From NCBI GenBank assembly GCA_022784645.1, contig JALFZG010000045.1:1-64000 (forward strand): a stretch of DNA of 64,000 nucleotides. The letters run 5' to 3'. This DNA comes from Bacteroidales bacterium. GTDB taxonomy: Bacteria > Bacteroidota > Bacteroidia > Bacteroidales > Paludibacteraceae. The notes beneath the pieces were generated by a model, which saw only the letters and a program-made list of their open reading frames with translations, was not told the DNA's origin and made no database searches. Below, piece by piece: positions 11,301 through 19,137 of the stretch. Made by a program: the position numbers and the translations under genes. Positions within the stretch are counted from its first letter, which is position 1. Every line of letters starts with the position of its first letter.

Positions 11301-13985
11301 ATACGAATTAAAGCGTAAGCACTTATTCGGGTTGCCGCTGTAGTCATAACGCTGGAATGCGTAGGTCGAACTGGCAGTACCCTCGGTGTTATCCCATCCC
11401 ATAGGAAGAATAGCAGAACCTACAAGGCCCTCAAAGGTCTCCTTAAACGGTACACCCAACTTGGTCATGAACGAATACGCATCTTCCGTAATAAGGGTAT
11501 CCGTACCACAAATGGTTTGCACAGTATAATAATAATAGGTGTACGGCGTGAGATTCGTAAGCACAACGCTGTCAGCCGTAGCAGCTGCTGCGGTGGTCTT
11601 CAGAATCATAGTATCCAGTTCGGTGCGGTCTTCGTCGGTATATACCTTAACGAGGAATCCGGTCATGCCACCGGGCGTCCAACGGATGACTGCCGTACGC
11701 GCTTCTGCAGTAGCATTGATATTTTCAGCATCAAAGCATGTGCTGAGCGGCTGCACGATGAGGTTATCGATGCAGTTACGGCTGCCGTAATTGGCATTCG
11801 GAGTAACAGGTGCAAGTGCACGGAGAGCTACATAATGGCCCGTTCCGGTATAAGCAGCCAAATCTACGCGTACCTTCTGATAACTACCGGTAGGACCATC
11901 GTAGCGAGCAATCTCATTGAAGGTAGAGAGATCATACGGGTCGGTCATTACACCTACAGCCACGCGGCTGGATCCTGCGAAGGATTCACTACCTGCTGAC
12001 AAACGGAACGTAACTTCCAAACCGGTCAAATCATTGATATACGGGAGAGCGATGAAGTTATCGATACCATTCAAGAGCAAGTAAGCACCATCGTGAAGCG
12101 GCGCAACAGCGCTCGTAGTAGGATACATACCAAACGATTTCATCGGACTCGTAAATACAGCCGGCGAGTTGGTAGTGTTATTGGCATGACGCTCGTTCAC
12201 GAGGTCCTTCAGTGCGAGGGTCTCAAACGAACCGGCATTAAACGTCAGGTTCAGCGGAACAACGGTAGAGGTAGGAACGCGGAGCGTGAGCGGGAATGCC
12301 CATTCAGAAGTCACACCGTTCTTCACAGCCTGCACGTAAATCAACACAATCTTACCTGCAATCTCGGTCTCCGGAAGCTGAACCAAATAGTTAACAGTTG
12401 TAAGGCCCGTTTGATTCACAAGGCAAACAGAGTCTGCCAGCGAAGCGGGGTCACGCGTATATTCCGTAGCAACCTTCAGATTCCAAGAGTCGGCACCATG
12501 CAACTGAGGCGTTACTGTAAAGCCGGTAGGCAATACTTCGGTAGCGCGAATATTGCAAGGAACAGATATATTTACTTCCTTAACGCTGAAGTTATCCACA
12601 AAGAACACGTTCTCCTTATTCGACTGCGAAACGAGAGCAATATGCTTACCTGCACCCGTATAACCGGCAAAGGAAACGTGGAAATGCTTGAACTGCAGAG
12701 CGTTGTCAATCTTTACGGTCTCGATTACCTCGAGTGTACCAAGATCGTTCGGATCGGTCATGATACCTACAGCGAGCTCAGCAGCATACTGGGTTAAACC
12801 GGAATAATAATAGTTATACACGGTACCCCAGAAGTCCAATTCGCAATTAGCGAGGTTGCCATTAATCTCGGGCGAAACGGCATACTGAACACTATCAGCC
12901 CCTACCGGAACAACATTCGTAGAGAGCGCACCGCCGAATGCGAGATAGTTAGTAGAGTCAACCGAACAATTGTTCTTATCAGAAGTGGAAGAGCCCTTAT
13001 ACACTGCAGGCATATTCACTCCCTTCAGACCTCCGCAAATCCAACCAACGGGACTACCGAAGTTGAGATTGTTGCCAATAGGTTCAGTTGTTTCAAATGT
13101 TTCTACATACGGAAGATCTACCAAGCGAGACGTCTTGAACGTACCGCGTACCCAATTGGTATAACCGGAAAGGTTGTCGTCGCAATCCGTACGTACATAC
13201 ACGTAATAGGTTTGATACGACTCCAGACTGTCAACAATTACATCGTAATCTTCAGTAATAGTATAGAAATCAACGGAGTCAGGATCAAATGCCGTCCAAT
13301 CGTTGATAAGGTTTTCAGATACAACCACTTCAAAGTTGTTGTACGAACCATTGCAGACCAAACTGATGGTCGCAGTAGTTGACGTTACAGCAATGTTCTG
13401 GATGCTCGCATCCTGGCACTGGGTTGCGGGATAGACACTGATATCATCGAGCACAACGCCCAAGCCAGCATGATCCGATGCTTCAAACGCCAACTGATAA
13501 GCAGTACCCTGCTGATAGCCGGGGAGAAGAATCGTCTCCGTCTTCCAAGTAGTAACCGGTGAGGTATATTCCACCAGCGACTGCCACGGAGCAGTAGCAT
13601 TCACACGATAGTAAACACGCAAGGTATCAAAGAAACCGAAGCGTGCTACTTGTGCGTGAGAGAAAACAAGCTGTGGATTATAAGCCTGAGTGAGGTTCAT
13701 AGCAGGAGTGATGAGCTTCGTAACGAAGCCCTCAATCTGACCCGACGTACCGCGGAGCACAGCGCGATAATCTCCACTCTTGGCGCCCTTAGGCAAACCA
13801 AGATTGGCGTTTACGCCACCTTCTACGGTCCAAAGAGCCGTACCATTGACGTTCTCTTGGGTCCATCCTGCAGGAATCACACCTGTCTCAAATCCTTCCG
13901 GCGACAGACAATACTGAATAGCCGAAAAAGAAGGCAGCACACTCATAAGCATCACTGCCAAAATCGAGAGGATAGTTTTTCTCAT
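2400..13985 (-). CDS. Giant mosaic surface protein (cleaved-adhesin/MAM-like and fibronectin III modules, T9SS sorting domain)
   Basis: This 3861-aa protein (roughly 410 kDa) starts with a signal peptide (residues 1-21, cut near PSFSA). It is then built of alternating modules. Cleaved-adhesin/jelly-roll-like modules are recognised by openings such as PYVETFE, PFKETFEG and PWSDDFES; fibronectin III modules by a Cys-led strand, a central SW or TW, and YYxYVRxxC. Two copies of a different module (YSQHIYTA / WNQMIYPA) start near residues 2205 and 2680. Residues 3565-3750 hold Cys repeats ending in GCDS. The last 70 residues form a type A T9SS sorting domain (VAPNPAS, LMVFDAIGQLVY, GYYTVRL, KLLVK end). 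It should be exported through the outer membrane and anchored on the surface. Ligand unknown. It has its own promoter and terminator. Confidence 0.93.
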   Translation of the reverse strand: MRKTILSILAVMLMSVLPSFSAIQYCLSPEGFETGVIPAGWTQENVNGTALWTVEGGVNANLGLPKGAKSGDYRAVLRGTSGQIEGFVTKLITPAMNLTQAYNPQLVFSHAQVARFGFFDTLRVYYRVNATAPWQSLVEYTSPVTTWKTETILLPGYQQGTAYQLAFEASDHAGLGVVLDDISVYPATQCQDASIQNIAVTSTTATISLVCNGSYNNFEVVVSENLINDWTAFDPDSVDFYTITEDYDVIVDSLESYQTYYVYVRTDCDDNLSGYTNWVRGTFKTSRLVDLPYVETFETTEPIGNNLNFGSPVGWICGGLKGVNMPAVYKGSSTSDKNNCSVDSTNYLAFGGALSTNVVPVGADSVQYAVSPEINGNLANCELDFWGTVYNYYYSGLTQYAAELAVGIMTDPNDLGTLEVIETVKIDNALQFKHFHVSFAGYTGAGKHIALVSQSNKENVFFVDNFSVKEVNISVPCNIRATEVLPTGFTVTPQLHGADSWNLKVATEYTRDPASLADSVCLVNQTGLTTVNYLVQLPETEIAGKIVLIYVQAVKNGVTSEWAFPLTLRVPTSTVVPLNLTFNAGSFETLALKDLVNERHANNTTNSPAVFTSPMKSFGMYPTTSAVAPLHDGAYLLLNGIDNFIALPYINDLTGLEVTFRLSAGSESFAGSSRVAVGVMTDPYDLSTFNEIARYDGPTGSYQKVRVDLAAYTGTGHYVALRALAPVTPNANYGSRNCIDNLIVQPLSTCFDAENINATAEARTAVIRWTPGGMTGFLVKVYTDEDRTELDTMILKTTAAAATADSVVLTNLTPYTYYYYTVQTICGTDTLITEDAYSFMTKLGVPFKETFEGLVGSAILPMGWDNTEGTASSTYAFQRYDYSGNPNKCLRFNSYSAPAGADNYLATPSIMLDGADAMRLSFDYKNPAGGDFEVLYALDGDTNRTQIFANLTNQYDYVTKNFDLTPFIGHSIVIYFHATSNWGNGDAYVYLDNVGIKAIDPNCIGMGTLTATNVGETEADITWTVGGVQEAYLKVTEMGDTTALFEGVVTSSPHHLSGLTQNTFYEVLGYQPCGTQDTLITYFKTNCAPISVEDFATETFSDELNFECWRSGVFDTSGVGSTYIFEPSVSYINGLGNVLKLEKRQNSADNVYGNGYYAILPALTIDSISKYQVVFNAATSRGDTANLHSLQVGVITNPEDPSTFELIKEINLSYAADSLHMKQYAVSFADYLGDYEGGFGTNVIFMVSADAYHSNVAYIDNVRLMEATSCPQILDMEQTAQSCTSVTLTWSGTASEYDVILTEDLCNPDTVVNPAYSQTGLTDTTVSFTNLPAGVTYFAFVRGICANGDTSNWSSYTLASTSYGTPFLETFDQMTPYPQDEWKVFTVSINAGEDFNTTGFVPNTSSYKMSIQNVDSRLTNMAGKAARTEVYASSYNGFLQSPIIDLSNVDSGMGVNLSFRIGMVAYSSSTELSTNFSGRSFRVYVSEDGENFKATDVTEWNCDGTGDYEYVSLGTSDAEKVNVDLSKYAGKNISLGFYSGSSVSQPDAYLYIDSVAIAAYDNSCLPVSRIRTNVEANSASVTWNNNTPGVSVIVELSDNSNFSTILKHDSLVGDSVNYSELGYFTTYYVRIKPACADEWVTTKFTTKYGVPYTETFNASNSYLPAGWERLEGDLLAGTTTASTYAWSLTTTPGGGLTDNHVYCYTNTQSSYSTGLLTPRLLSLVSPDVYLLQQTGYDLILSYDMAMTTSASGTASPERARVKGHSFNLCIMATGDTAWTVLQSWKDTAMLEIPAIAEQQTVDLSAYAGQTVRLAFFASSDTTSTSSSVYHHIDNIRLRHVNPNCATPVAHVVSSAQTTATVGWDAETGAQYVVELSKIESFASILDSVTTTDSTATFSGLESADEYYARVKKICSAGNESGWSEPVEIRTKCVAFAEYPWTEDFSAYPSGPLTDPCMVNEHLTGSGTRVFEVTTSSIGGNNTKKLMLPDMSSGTMTLLSLPLMAFDSTYLYELSFSVYRSASYSSYTDEGVRIYLGENPAIDATAQEIVFVPREPNVEVPGLIPAESGSGWYTYNFTFRASGEKNFILRGESKYGASTYLDDFVVSAFTNTQTIRNAEFGGATRNTMTLSWTLVDNSICHDAEVVISTTELDSAQLEAADKIQVSNATEYTFSGLVRETTYYMYVRTICDGVYGGWASASGTTTGLVNDIQAAVGNGSASATLIVTSYGNTYSQHIYTAQELSAAGVAAGPIQSVAFDYTGASSNYDKTQTIYIGTTTQTEYTGAESTDFIPNLQIVNGPTLRSYVPGWVTYTFNQPFIWDGSSNIVVGVLTNGDGTHMGSSGWSTNGTNVTANRTIYRYKDAAIIDVTNLSAVNNGSASSIRPNAKFGQQFTLEACPAVDTIVASYIGRGTSEILVSWTASEGDYVADYDVFITDQADVDLATITPQYTVDSLSLPITGLTDGTQYYIYVRANCDADGHNDGISQWAMTTITTNLSCMPVKDMAVTFLNTNHVRATWNKYTEEQETDFRYVLSPVELDSAALAQATLLSCTTMYLDLDELNHETTYYLYVRGECAERISSWNSISFTTPQSCQPVVDIVVDRTSANAARISWSHAPFAFEQLWEVGIVGQPATKQFVADTMAVFAGLMGNTEYTAYVRAVCAEGDTSIVNTVSFTTSAVAALECIPSGTDEPSTYDDSYNYSPFGHYYGNSWNQMIYPATLIGQEGTINRMSFYCKDGATFTQQSVTVYMANVENAAAQSATDWVPMSDLVQVFHADNYVHPTAEGWSEIVLDTQFEYAGGNLAVIVACLNDGYDSDLTYSYSVEQNGALMYRRADGDPTFGQHPGTNGGTRSTNLPLAQFCFVMSGCQKVSDLKATNVTMESAVVSWYPGGSETSWNTILSSTPLSEAQLAAAQTTTLTTASQTLTDLHVGRDYFYYVAPVCGSASGPWVSCHFVTEATCQQPVNVVVDSIEIHEADVFFNYGESGPAASYDVIYGPAATFSVFDPATYQLINVTDTSAHLSGLTADTYYNVAVRAICNEADTGRFSEPVLFLTNCDIVTAFPWSDDFESYAVGEFFNQCWVNEHTATESPSSTYSTYLFMVTSQSLGGVASKVLELRDQQAGNVTQLTLPRMYFAEGQPLEFSIDVYRSHNSTIKSNEGLRIYISTSDTVDASAQLLAFIPRQYSVDGINANAVDTARWCTYHFQLPEIGEGNIIIEGISEYGDATYFDNVSVKSLDLTCGGVNAISVSDLDVTSVVLNWTTIGNDSVRVVVTDELGGNILTRVTTAKSVNLTGLTKGTHYQATVTQLCSERSQMILFATYESVPYFEDATLPKDWTVSYSQNASYYKWAITKTADYILGEMKDTVFYCNLYYYYPVQTRLMSPEILVPELGDNELLYLDWLMGATAASAYYGGTELDPSTVIRVDICTYDSTGEGTWNAVKTWEGGNLAQIPWDNSGKFTVDLSDYAGQNIRFGFYASKDDYSSVSAYLSIDNIYLHRVQEMNYDANACSWVDYMDEYFSIPLDSFVLGTTEYQTMVTGIEENPDTLVTMNLTVSEATQTILHDTICEGELYDRNDINPFIARTSVIKPHFYTSVNGCDSLVSIHIEVKPSSRRDTTILSCKDQPVTVSGKTYYNNIVVIDTLSGVNTCDSIVRTFIQFSETAGYDINQHRILCAGETYTDVAFPNGISAAGTYTATVKTAYGCDSTVTVKMLVADNGVAYDTITIEELPYVYAEDTILGTNVGAGDYEFPLQATCGQVTLYIHVTDGKGEGQAVDNLKVLQLSVAPNPASVGEPIEILSQVSMAPDFSLMVFDAIGQLVYATDEPSLTIPGLPVAGYYTVRLTSDGQSFQAKLLVK

Positions 13986-14094
13986 GTCAGTAAAAATTAG
14001 TTAATAAATATGGTTATTTGCGTTTGTCTTCCTTTAATAATATCACGTGCACGCGAGTACGCGCACGAGATGTTGCGGTATATGATACGACTCG

Positions 14095-14126
14095 CAAAAG
14101 TACAAAAAAAAAATCAATCTCACAAA
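14095..14126 (-). promoter_or_regulatory. Bacteroidetes-type promoter of the giant surface-protein gene
   Basis: Minus strand: TTTG (14123-14126), exactly 20 bp containing a run of ten T, then TACTTTTG (14095-14102). This is a full match to TTTG-N20-TAnnTTTG. It gives a leader of about 105 nt that includes a CACGTG motif (14044-14049). Confidence 0.8.
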
Positions 14127-14228
14127 CTTTTTTAGCAAAAAGTTACAAAAACAGGCTTTTTTCTTACGTTTTGCTAACTAAAACGCCATTTTATAAGTCT
14201 TTTTTATAAATATTCATAAGCTAAAACA

Positions 14229-14260
14229 CAAAAAAAGCTCCCTCAATACTATGAGAGAGC
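14229..14260 (-). terminator. Terminator of the seven-gene cargo/barrel operon
   Basis: The arms gctctctca and tgagggagc (14252-14260 and 14237-14245, one wobble pair) are followed by eight T residues on the minus strand. It sits about 40 nt after the stop of the last barrel gene and separates that operon from the giant gene. Confidence 0.82.
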
Positions 14261-14299
14261 CCTCAAAATGGGTTCAATAGGCAATGTATCGGATAGTAT

Positions 14300-15343
14300 C
14301 TATAAGCAGTTGCAATCTTTCTTCCTGCTGGCAGATCGATATCGATTACCATCGCCGGCATTCAGCACGAAAGCAAGTTTGATTCCTACTGACAGCTCCG
14401 TAATGGAAAGCAGCGTACGATGGCTTATATAGCGGCTATTGAGTACAGAATTGAAGCGGAGCAAATCAGCGAGTTGTGGCTGATTATCAGGAATAAGAAT
14501 CAACCCATCGGCATTTCTCCTGTTCTCTAATTGGGAATAATCCACAAGATTTAAACTATGCTCATTGGTAGAAACCAGCGGGAAGCTCCATTCGGCATAC
14601 GCACCAATGCGCATCTCAACAGGCATCTCTTTAATAGGGAGAGCTTGTTTCCACCCTATCTCTATTTCGGGTGCAAGCCTGAGCCGCATCGGATGATTAT
14701 TATTCGGAGTAGAATTTCCCCATGTAAATTGTTCGCAAGGAACACGCGTGATGGTATAGGTGGGATAATTGCCATCGGCCGCCCAAGATTCAATCACATC
14801 TACCCATTCGCCTTCCGAACCATAAATATCGCTATATTGCTTGCACGTAGAGAACGACACGTGGGTAAGGAAATCAGCGCTGATCATCGTAGATAGTTTC
14901 AGACCGCCCAGCATATACCAATTGGCGGTCAGTTCGCCACCCATATACAGCATTGCCCCTACGCTCCATTGGCGCTGCGTCTCCACGAAATAGTCATACC
15001 AATAATGATAGCGCACCTCTGCTGGATCGGGAAGTTTATCTACATAACCCACGCGCACTTCATCATAGTCTTTTACCTGCTGACGCATCAACGAATAATC
15101 AGTATGCACCATTATACCACCAAAGATTGGTCCTCGCGCCATCTCATAGCCTATCCCAATCAGGCCGCCTATCCCTGCCATATCCTTTACCAGTAAATCG
15201 GCAGATGCAGAAGAGGTCAACGTGTTGCACTCCCCTACTCCAATTTCCAATACTCCCCGATGGGATAAGCGTTCCCCATAACCTCCGGCCAGTGCATTGG
15301 CAGCACAAAGCAAGATTCCCCAAACGACACTAATCTGCTTCAT
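14300..15343 (-). CDS. Outer-membrane beta-barrel protein (type I barrel), last gene of the operon
   Basis: This 347-aa protein has a signal peptide (MKQISVVWGILLCAANALA) and alternating amphipathic strands with Gly/aromatic turns, as in small outer-membrane barrels. It is paralogous to the 362-aa barrel at 23231-24319: both contain IGYEM, YDYF/YDYV-E-Q, AYAEWSFPL/FAEWGIPL, a L-x-DYS segment, NSVLN and SITxLxxGIK near the end. The C-terminus KKDCNCL extends past the last strand and carries a Cys pair. It begins 4 nt after the stop of the cargo gene upstream, so the two are translationally linked. A role as partner or anchor of that cargo is inference; no named family is recognised. Confidence 0.8.
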   Translation of the reverse strand: MKQISVVWGILLCAANALAGGYGERLSHRGVLEIGVGECNTLTSSASADLLVKDMAGIGGLIGIGYEMARGPIFGGIMVHTDYSLMRQQVKDYDEVRVGYVDKLPDPAEVRYHYWYDYFVETQRQWSVGAMLYMGGELTANWYMLGGLKLSTMISADFLTHVSFSTCKQYSDIYGSEGEWVDVIESWAADGNYPTYTITRVPCEQFTWGNSTPNNNHPMRLRLAPEIEIGWKQALPIKEMPVEMRIGAYAEWSFPLVSTNEHSLNLVDYSQLENRRNADGLILIPDNQPQLADLLRFNSVLNSRYISHRTLLSITELSVGIKLAFVLNAGDGNRYRSASRKKDCNCL

Positions 15344-15347
15344 GCTG

Positions 15348-17102
15348 CTATTTGACTATTACACGCGTAACGTAAGTATCCGCTTTTAAAATATATACGC
15401 CTGCTTGGGGCGCTGCTATTTGCAAGTTACCAGCCGTATCGTAAGCCGACAATATCAGCCTGCCAGCCGCATCATACAAGTATGCGGACTGCGTATCCGC
15501 CAATCGAATTGTTTGGCCTTGCTGAAGCAAAAAGCCACAGCGAGAAGGGTTGCCATTAGTGCTGCTCTCTTGGTCTGCCACACCAGTAAATACAGGCTGT
15601 TGCCATACCTTTGGACAGGTAGCCGCCACATTGCCCCATGTGTCAGTAATCACGCAGTAGAACTCCGAGCCCTCAGGGGCATCGCCTACGCACAACTGAC
15701 TGCTCGTCGCACCTTGGACTGGCTCACCATTCTGATACCACTGAAACGTACATCCTGCAAATTCATATCCGCCATTATTGGCCGCATTCTTAAGGAAAAT
15801 ATACGACCCACGCTGCACCGTGGTGAACGATGGATAGCGCAACTGCAATACGATTTCCTGCTGTGCTGGTTCGCCGCAAACCACCTCCGAACTGTAGGGC
15901 TTCAGTATAAAGGGATAACTACCCACCCTAAGCATCGCATTATTATCGGTAAGGTCCGGCAGGTCGATAGTCCAGGGCTGGGGATCGCCATCGCGCCACA
16001 CATAGCGCGCATGGAATCCGGCTTGTATAGCCTTATGTTGTGCTATCAAAACGACTGAATCGCAACTGCCTTTAGCTATCGTAAACGGTACCATCCAATC
16101 GCCATCTGCACACGCAGCAAACAAACTATCTATAGCCAGTTCAAGTTGTGGTGTCAGGTCCGGCTGCGGGTCTGCCTCAAGAGTTATGGAGCAACCTGTT
16201 TTAGAGAGAATATCTACGCAATACACAGCCGTATCGCCTGCTTGTAAATCCAAAATATGCTCCGTGCCTATTGTAGCTTCCGGCGCAAATTTCTTATACC
16301 AGCGATAGTCAAAACCTACGGGGGCCTCAAAATGCGTAGAGGGCATGCCGCAATCCAGCCCATAGAAGGCTGCACGTTCGCAATGAATGGTAAAATAAGC
16401 ATACGCAAAATGCTCTTTCAGCGAGCAGTTTTGGACCAGCAAACGAATACGAAGCGGTTCGCCTACATAATCGCGAAGTGAAAAGAACACCGTAGTCCAT
16501 TCTTTCCATACAATCATCACCGGCTTATGCGTATCGGGATCCATATATGGATGGGTATGCCATCCATCTGTCAGCGCATTGAGCGATACGGACTGCGGAC
16601 GAAAATCAGCAAAGAAACACGGCTCTGTTCCCAAGGGATTACCTGCATCATCCAAAACCTGAAGCATGAAATGCGGCAACTCATTCTCCTCATGGCCGCT
16701 GCGCGGGGTATCAAACACTACTGCATAGCGCAAAATCAGCATATCGCCATCTTCCAAGGTGGGCGTATAAGCATACTCGATAGCCCCACCCCAATCACCA
16801 TCAATCCAAGATCCCAATCTAACTGATGACGGTTCGCCAGCAGGCACAGTATGCAAGTTGCTGCCCGTACGAGGGTCGGTCTCACTGCTACTGGTATGCA
16901 CCGTATGGCGCGACTCTTCGTTTGAAGAGCCACGATCCACAACCCCCATCTGAGCCATTGGATTATCTACCGTACCGCTGTAGCAAGTACAAGTAGCACT
17001 ATTCGTAAGATTAGCAAAATCAATGCAATCCAGCCACCTCTCACCCTCTTCAGCAGCAAGAATCAACGGCCGCCATGCCAATAGCATAGCAGCCGTCAAC
17101 AA
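15348..17102 (-). CDS. T9SS cargo protein, short form (cargo C)
   Basis: 584 aa. It opens almost at once with the module shared by three cargos here: WLDCIDFANL near residue 22, then HTV, DPRTGSNLHTVPAG, VRLGSW, RYAVVF, and FAYAYFTIHC near residue 234. Ig-like segments follow. The C-terminal T9SS sorting domain (residues 515-584: AYLYDAAGRLIL, AGVYILKADTY, RVIVK end) ends in the usual basic residue. Compared with the two larger cargos it lacks the N-terminal adhesin and fibronectin modules. The only standard start is TTG at 17102, giving a signal peptide without its basic n-region. The frame continues upstream as KTIRKIVLL behind ATT/ATC codons (17124-17132) after a stop, so the real start may be non-canonical. 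Confidence 0.85.
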   Translation of the reverse strand: MLTAAMLLAWRPLILAAEEGERWLDCIDFANLTNSATCTCYSGTVDNPMAQMGVVDRGSSNEESRHTVHTSSSETDPRTGSNLHTVPAGEPSSVRLGSWIDGDWGGAIEYAYTPTLEDGDMLILRYAVVFDTPRSGHEENELPHFMLQVLDDAGNPLGTEPCFFADFRPQSVSLNALTDGWHTHPYMDPDTHKPVMIVWKEWTTVFFSLRDYVGEPLRIRLLVQNCSLKEHFAYAYFTIHCERAAFYGLDCGMPSTHFEAPVGFDYRWYKKFAPEATIGTEHILDLQAGDTAVYCVDILSKTGCSITLEADPQPDLTPQLELAIDSLFAACADGDWMVPFTIAKGSCDSVVLIAQHKAIQAGFHARYVWRDGDPQPWTIDLPDLTDNNAMLRVGSYPFILKPYSSEVVCGEPAQQEIVLQLRYPSFTTVQRGSYIFLKNAANNGGYEFAGCTFQWYQNGEPVQGATSSQLCVGDAPEGSEFYCVITDTWGNVAATCPKVWQQPVFTGVADQESSTNGNPSRCGFLLQQGQTIRLADTQSAYLYDAAGRLILSAYDTAGNLQIAAPQAGVYILKADTYVTRVIVK

Positions 17103-17147
17103 TACTATTTTTCTAATCGTTTTGATAATAATAAACTATACGTTTAT

Positions 17148-19115
17148 TTAGAAGATATCTTCTTCTGCCTCTTCTTCGTTCAATACGGTTACCTCTACGC
17201 GGCGGTTGTTCTGACGGCCAGCATCGGTAGCATTCGTATCAATCGGTTCGAGTTCGCCCTTACCATCCGTTTCCATACGGTCAGCAGCGATACCACGCTT
17301 GATCATCTCGTTCTTCAAGCTTTCGCTTCGGCCTTCAGAGAGCTTCTGGTTGTGCTCTTCAGAGCCCTGCGAGTCGGTATGACCGGTAATCAATACGCGA
17401 ATCTTCGGGTTGTCTTTCAAGAAATTATAGAGCGTAAGAATATCATCTTCTGACATCGGCAGAATATCCGTCTTATCCGTAGCGAAGTACATGTGCTTAA
17501 GAATCAACTTATGACGTACACGGATGATCGGACGCAAGTAATAATTCACGTTCTGGTCGTAGAGGTCAGAGAGCGCAAGGGTATCAGAGTGATAACCCGG
17601 AGCACTAACCACAACGTCATAGGTATTGCCATACTTGAGGCTCATCTCCAAGCTCGTTTGCTCTGCTGTGGTGCTGCCAGAGCGCTTATCCTCTGACTCA
17701 TGCGATATCAGCGTAATCGATGCCGGAATCAATGCCTCGGTATTGGCATCGTGGATATAGAATACATTCTTCGGTACCGGAATAAGAGCGAAGTGGATAG
17801 TATCCTTCAAGTCTTGCTGGTGATCAAACTGAATGGTATCACTATCCAGATAGCCCGGAGCGGTAGCTGAGAATTTATACATACCTCTATACAAACGCGG
17901 AGCCAACTTACCATCACGCTTCATAGCCTTCTGCTGCGGACGTTTGCGACCTTGCTGATGAACAGCCACACGAGCAATCGACTTAGTAGGTTGATTATCC
18001 GTAAAGGCATCCGTAACCCAGAAGAGAAGACGTGGATTCGGAATCTTCGGCTTATTGAGCTGAAGCAAAGCCGTAAACTTCACGCCAACAAGTAAGCTGT
18101 TGACGCGTGCGTTAAACGCACCTGCGCCGCGAGCAATCTGCGATTTATGCACAGATGTAGTGAAGAACTTTTCTACAGCATAGCCGCCATCATCTACACC
18201 GGGCACGAACGTAAGCATGTCGGTGTTCGTTTGATTGGCTTTTGCGAGCGACATGGCATACATATTGGGGATACCATAATCTATGAACGCGGCCGCACGC
18301 ATGTGTAAGGGGTATTTCTTCTTCATGTTCTCCTTCTGCCAAGTAGCCGACATAAATTCGTTGATGTTCACACCAAACTCTGCGCTTACAGTAGCATCCA
18401 GACCGAAGTTGTTTTTACCCTTAAACGTAGGCTTAATACCATCTACCTGCTGATAGAGAGGGTGCTTACCGAGCTGCTCCTTCTGCAGAAAATGCGAATA
18501 AATCTCATACCAGTCATCTACTGCCATTTCGTCGGTTACGGAGCTCGTAATTTTGGCGCGCTGATGGTAATGACCAAAAATCGAATAGCCCACCTTACCA
18601 CCTGCAAGGAAATAGAACTTCTCGAAGTTCGCACCAAACATAATCGGCAACATAATCTGACCTACCACGTTCGTCTCGTGATATCTTTGAATATCGAAGT
18701 GCTGAACCATGGAGGAATATTCGGGATGAGTATAGTCAATCATGCTAAACTTCTCGCCGTTTGCATCGAGCATATGGAAATTATCACGAGAAGACAGCAC
18801 GCGGAACTCCGGACCAACGGAGAAAATGAACTTCTTATGATGCAGTTCATACCCTACTCCAATCATACCGCCGCCTCCACCAAGGAACTGGGGCTTATAC
18901 GTACCACTCGTAAGATCATACGTAAAACCGAGGTTATCGCTCTTGCTGTAGTTGTTTACAAGTCCGGAATAACCCGCGCCTCCCCAGAAGCTAACCAAAT
19001 GGATGTCTTGGCTGTACTTACGGCGATCGGACATTTTTTTCTTGGCAGCCATTGCGCTCATGCTACCACTTACCAAGATTGCAACCAAAATACTATAATA
19101 GAGATATTTTTTCAT
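17148..19115 (-). CDS. Outer-membrane barrel (type II) fused to an OmpA peptidoglycan-binding domain
   Basis: 655 aa. The signal peptide is about residues 1-23. An N-terminal barrel (25-330) is paralogous to the protein at 22358-23209: GGGGGMIGVGYELHHKKFIFSVGP, ILPxMxGA and YFLAGxKxGY. Two carboxypeptidase-regulatory/PEGA-like beta modules follow (about 380-515), each with APGYxxDT. The OmpA C-terminal domain (about 538-645) has FATDKTDILP, ITGHTDSQGS and NQKLSEGRSESLKN, including the Asp and Arg that bind diaminopimelate in OmpA proteins. It would tie an outer-membrane complex to the cell wall. The regulatory-module plus OmpA tail recalls PorE of the T9SS, but the N-terminus differs. It lies mid-operon, 22 nt after a cargo gene. 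Confidence 0.87.
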   Translation of the reverse strand: MKKYLYYSILVAILVSGSMSAMAAKKKMSDRRKYSQDIHLVSFWGGAGYSGLVNNYSKSDNLGFTYDLTSGTYKPQFLGGGGGMIGVGYELHHKKFIFSVGPEFRVLSSRDNFHMLDANGEKFSMIDYTHPEYSSMVQHFDIQRYHETNVVGQIMLPIMFGANFEKFYFLAGGKVGYSIFGHYHQRAKITSSVTDEMAVDDWYEIYSHFLQKEQLGKHPLYQQVDGIKPTFKGKNNFGLDATVSAEFGVNINEFMSATWQKENMKKKYPLHMRAAAFIDYGIPNMYAMSLAKANQTNTDMLTFVPGVDDGGYAVEKFFTTSVHKSQIARGAGAFNARVNSLLVGVKFTALLQLNKPKIPNPRLLFWVTDAFTDNQPTKSIARVAVHQQGRKRPQQKAMKRDGKLAPRLYRGMYKFSATAPGYLDSDTIQFDHQQDLKDTIHFALIPVPKNVFYIHDANTEALIPASITLISHESEDKRSGSTTAEQTSLEMSLKYGNTYDVVVSAPGYHSDTLALSDLYDQNVNYYLRPIIRVRHKLILKHMYFATDKTDILPMSEDDILTLYNFLKDNPKIRVLITGHTDSQGSEEHNQKLSEGRSESLKNEMIKRGIAADRMETDGKGELEPIDTNATDAGRQNNRRVEVTVLNEEEAEEDIF

Positions 19116-19137
19116 AATCTAATCGTATTTGCGTGGA

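Larger units (their letters stand above)
13986..14299. other. Spacer with giant-gene promoter, leader and upstream operon terminator
   Basis: This 314-bp AT-rich spacer contains the terminator of the barrel/cargo operon, the promoter of the giant gene, and a leader of roughly 105 nt. The leader has a GC-rich partly palindromic block (gtgcacgcgagtacgcgcac, 14047-14066). No gene is visible. Confidence 0.7.
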
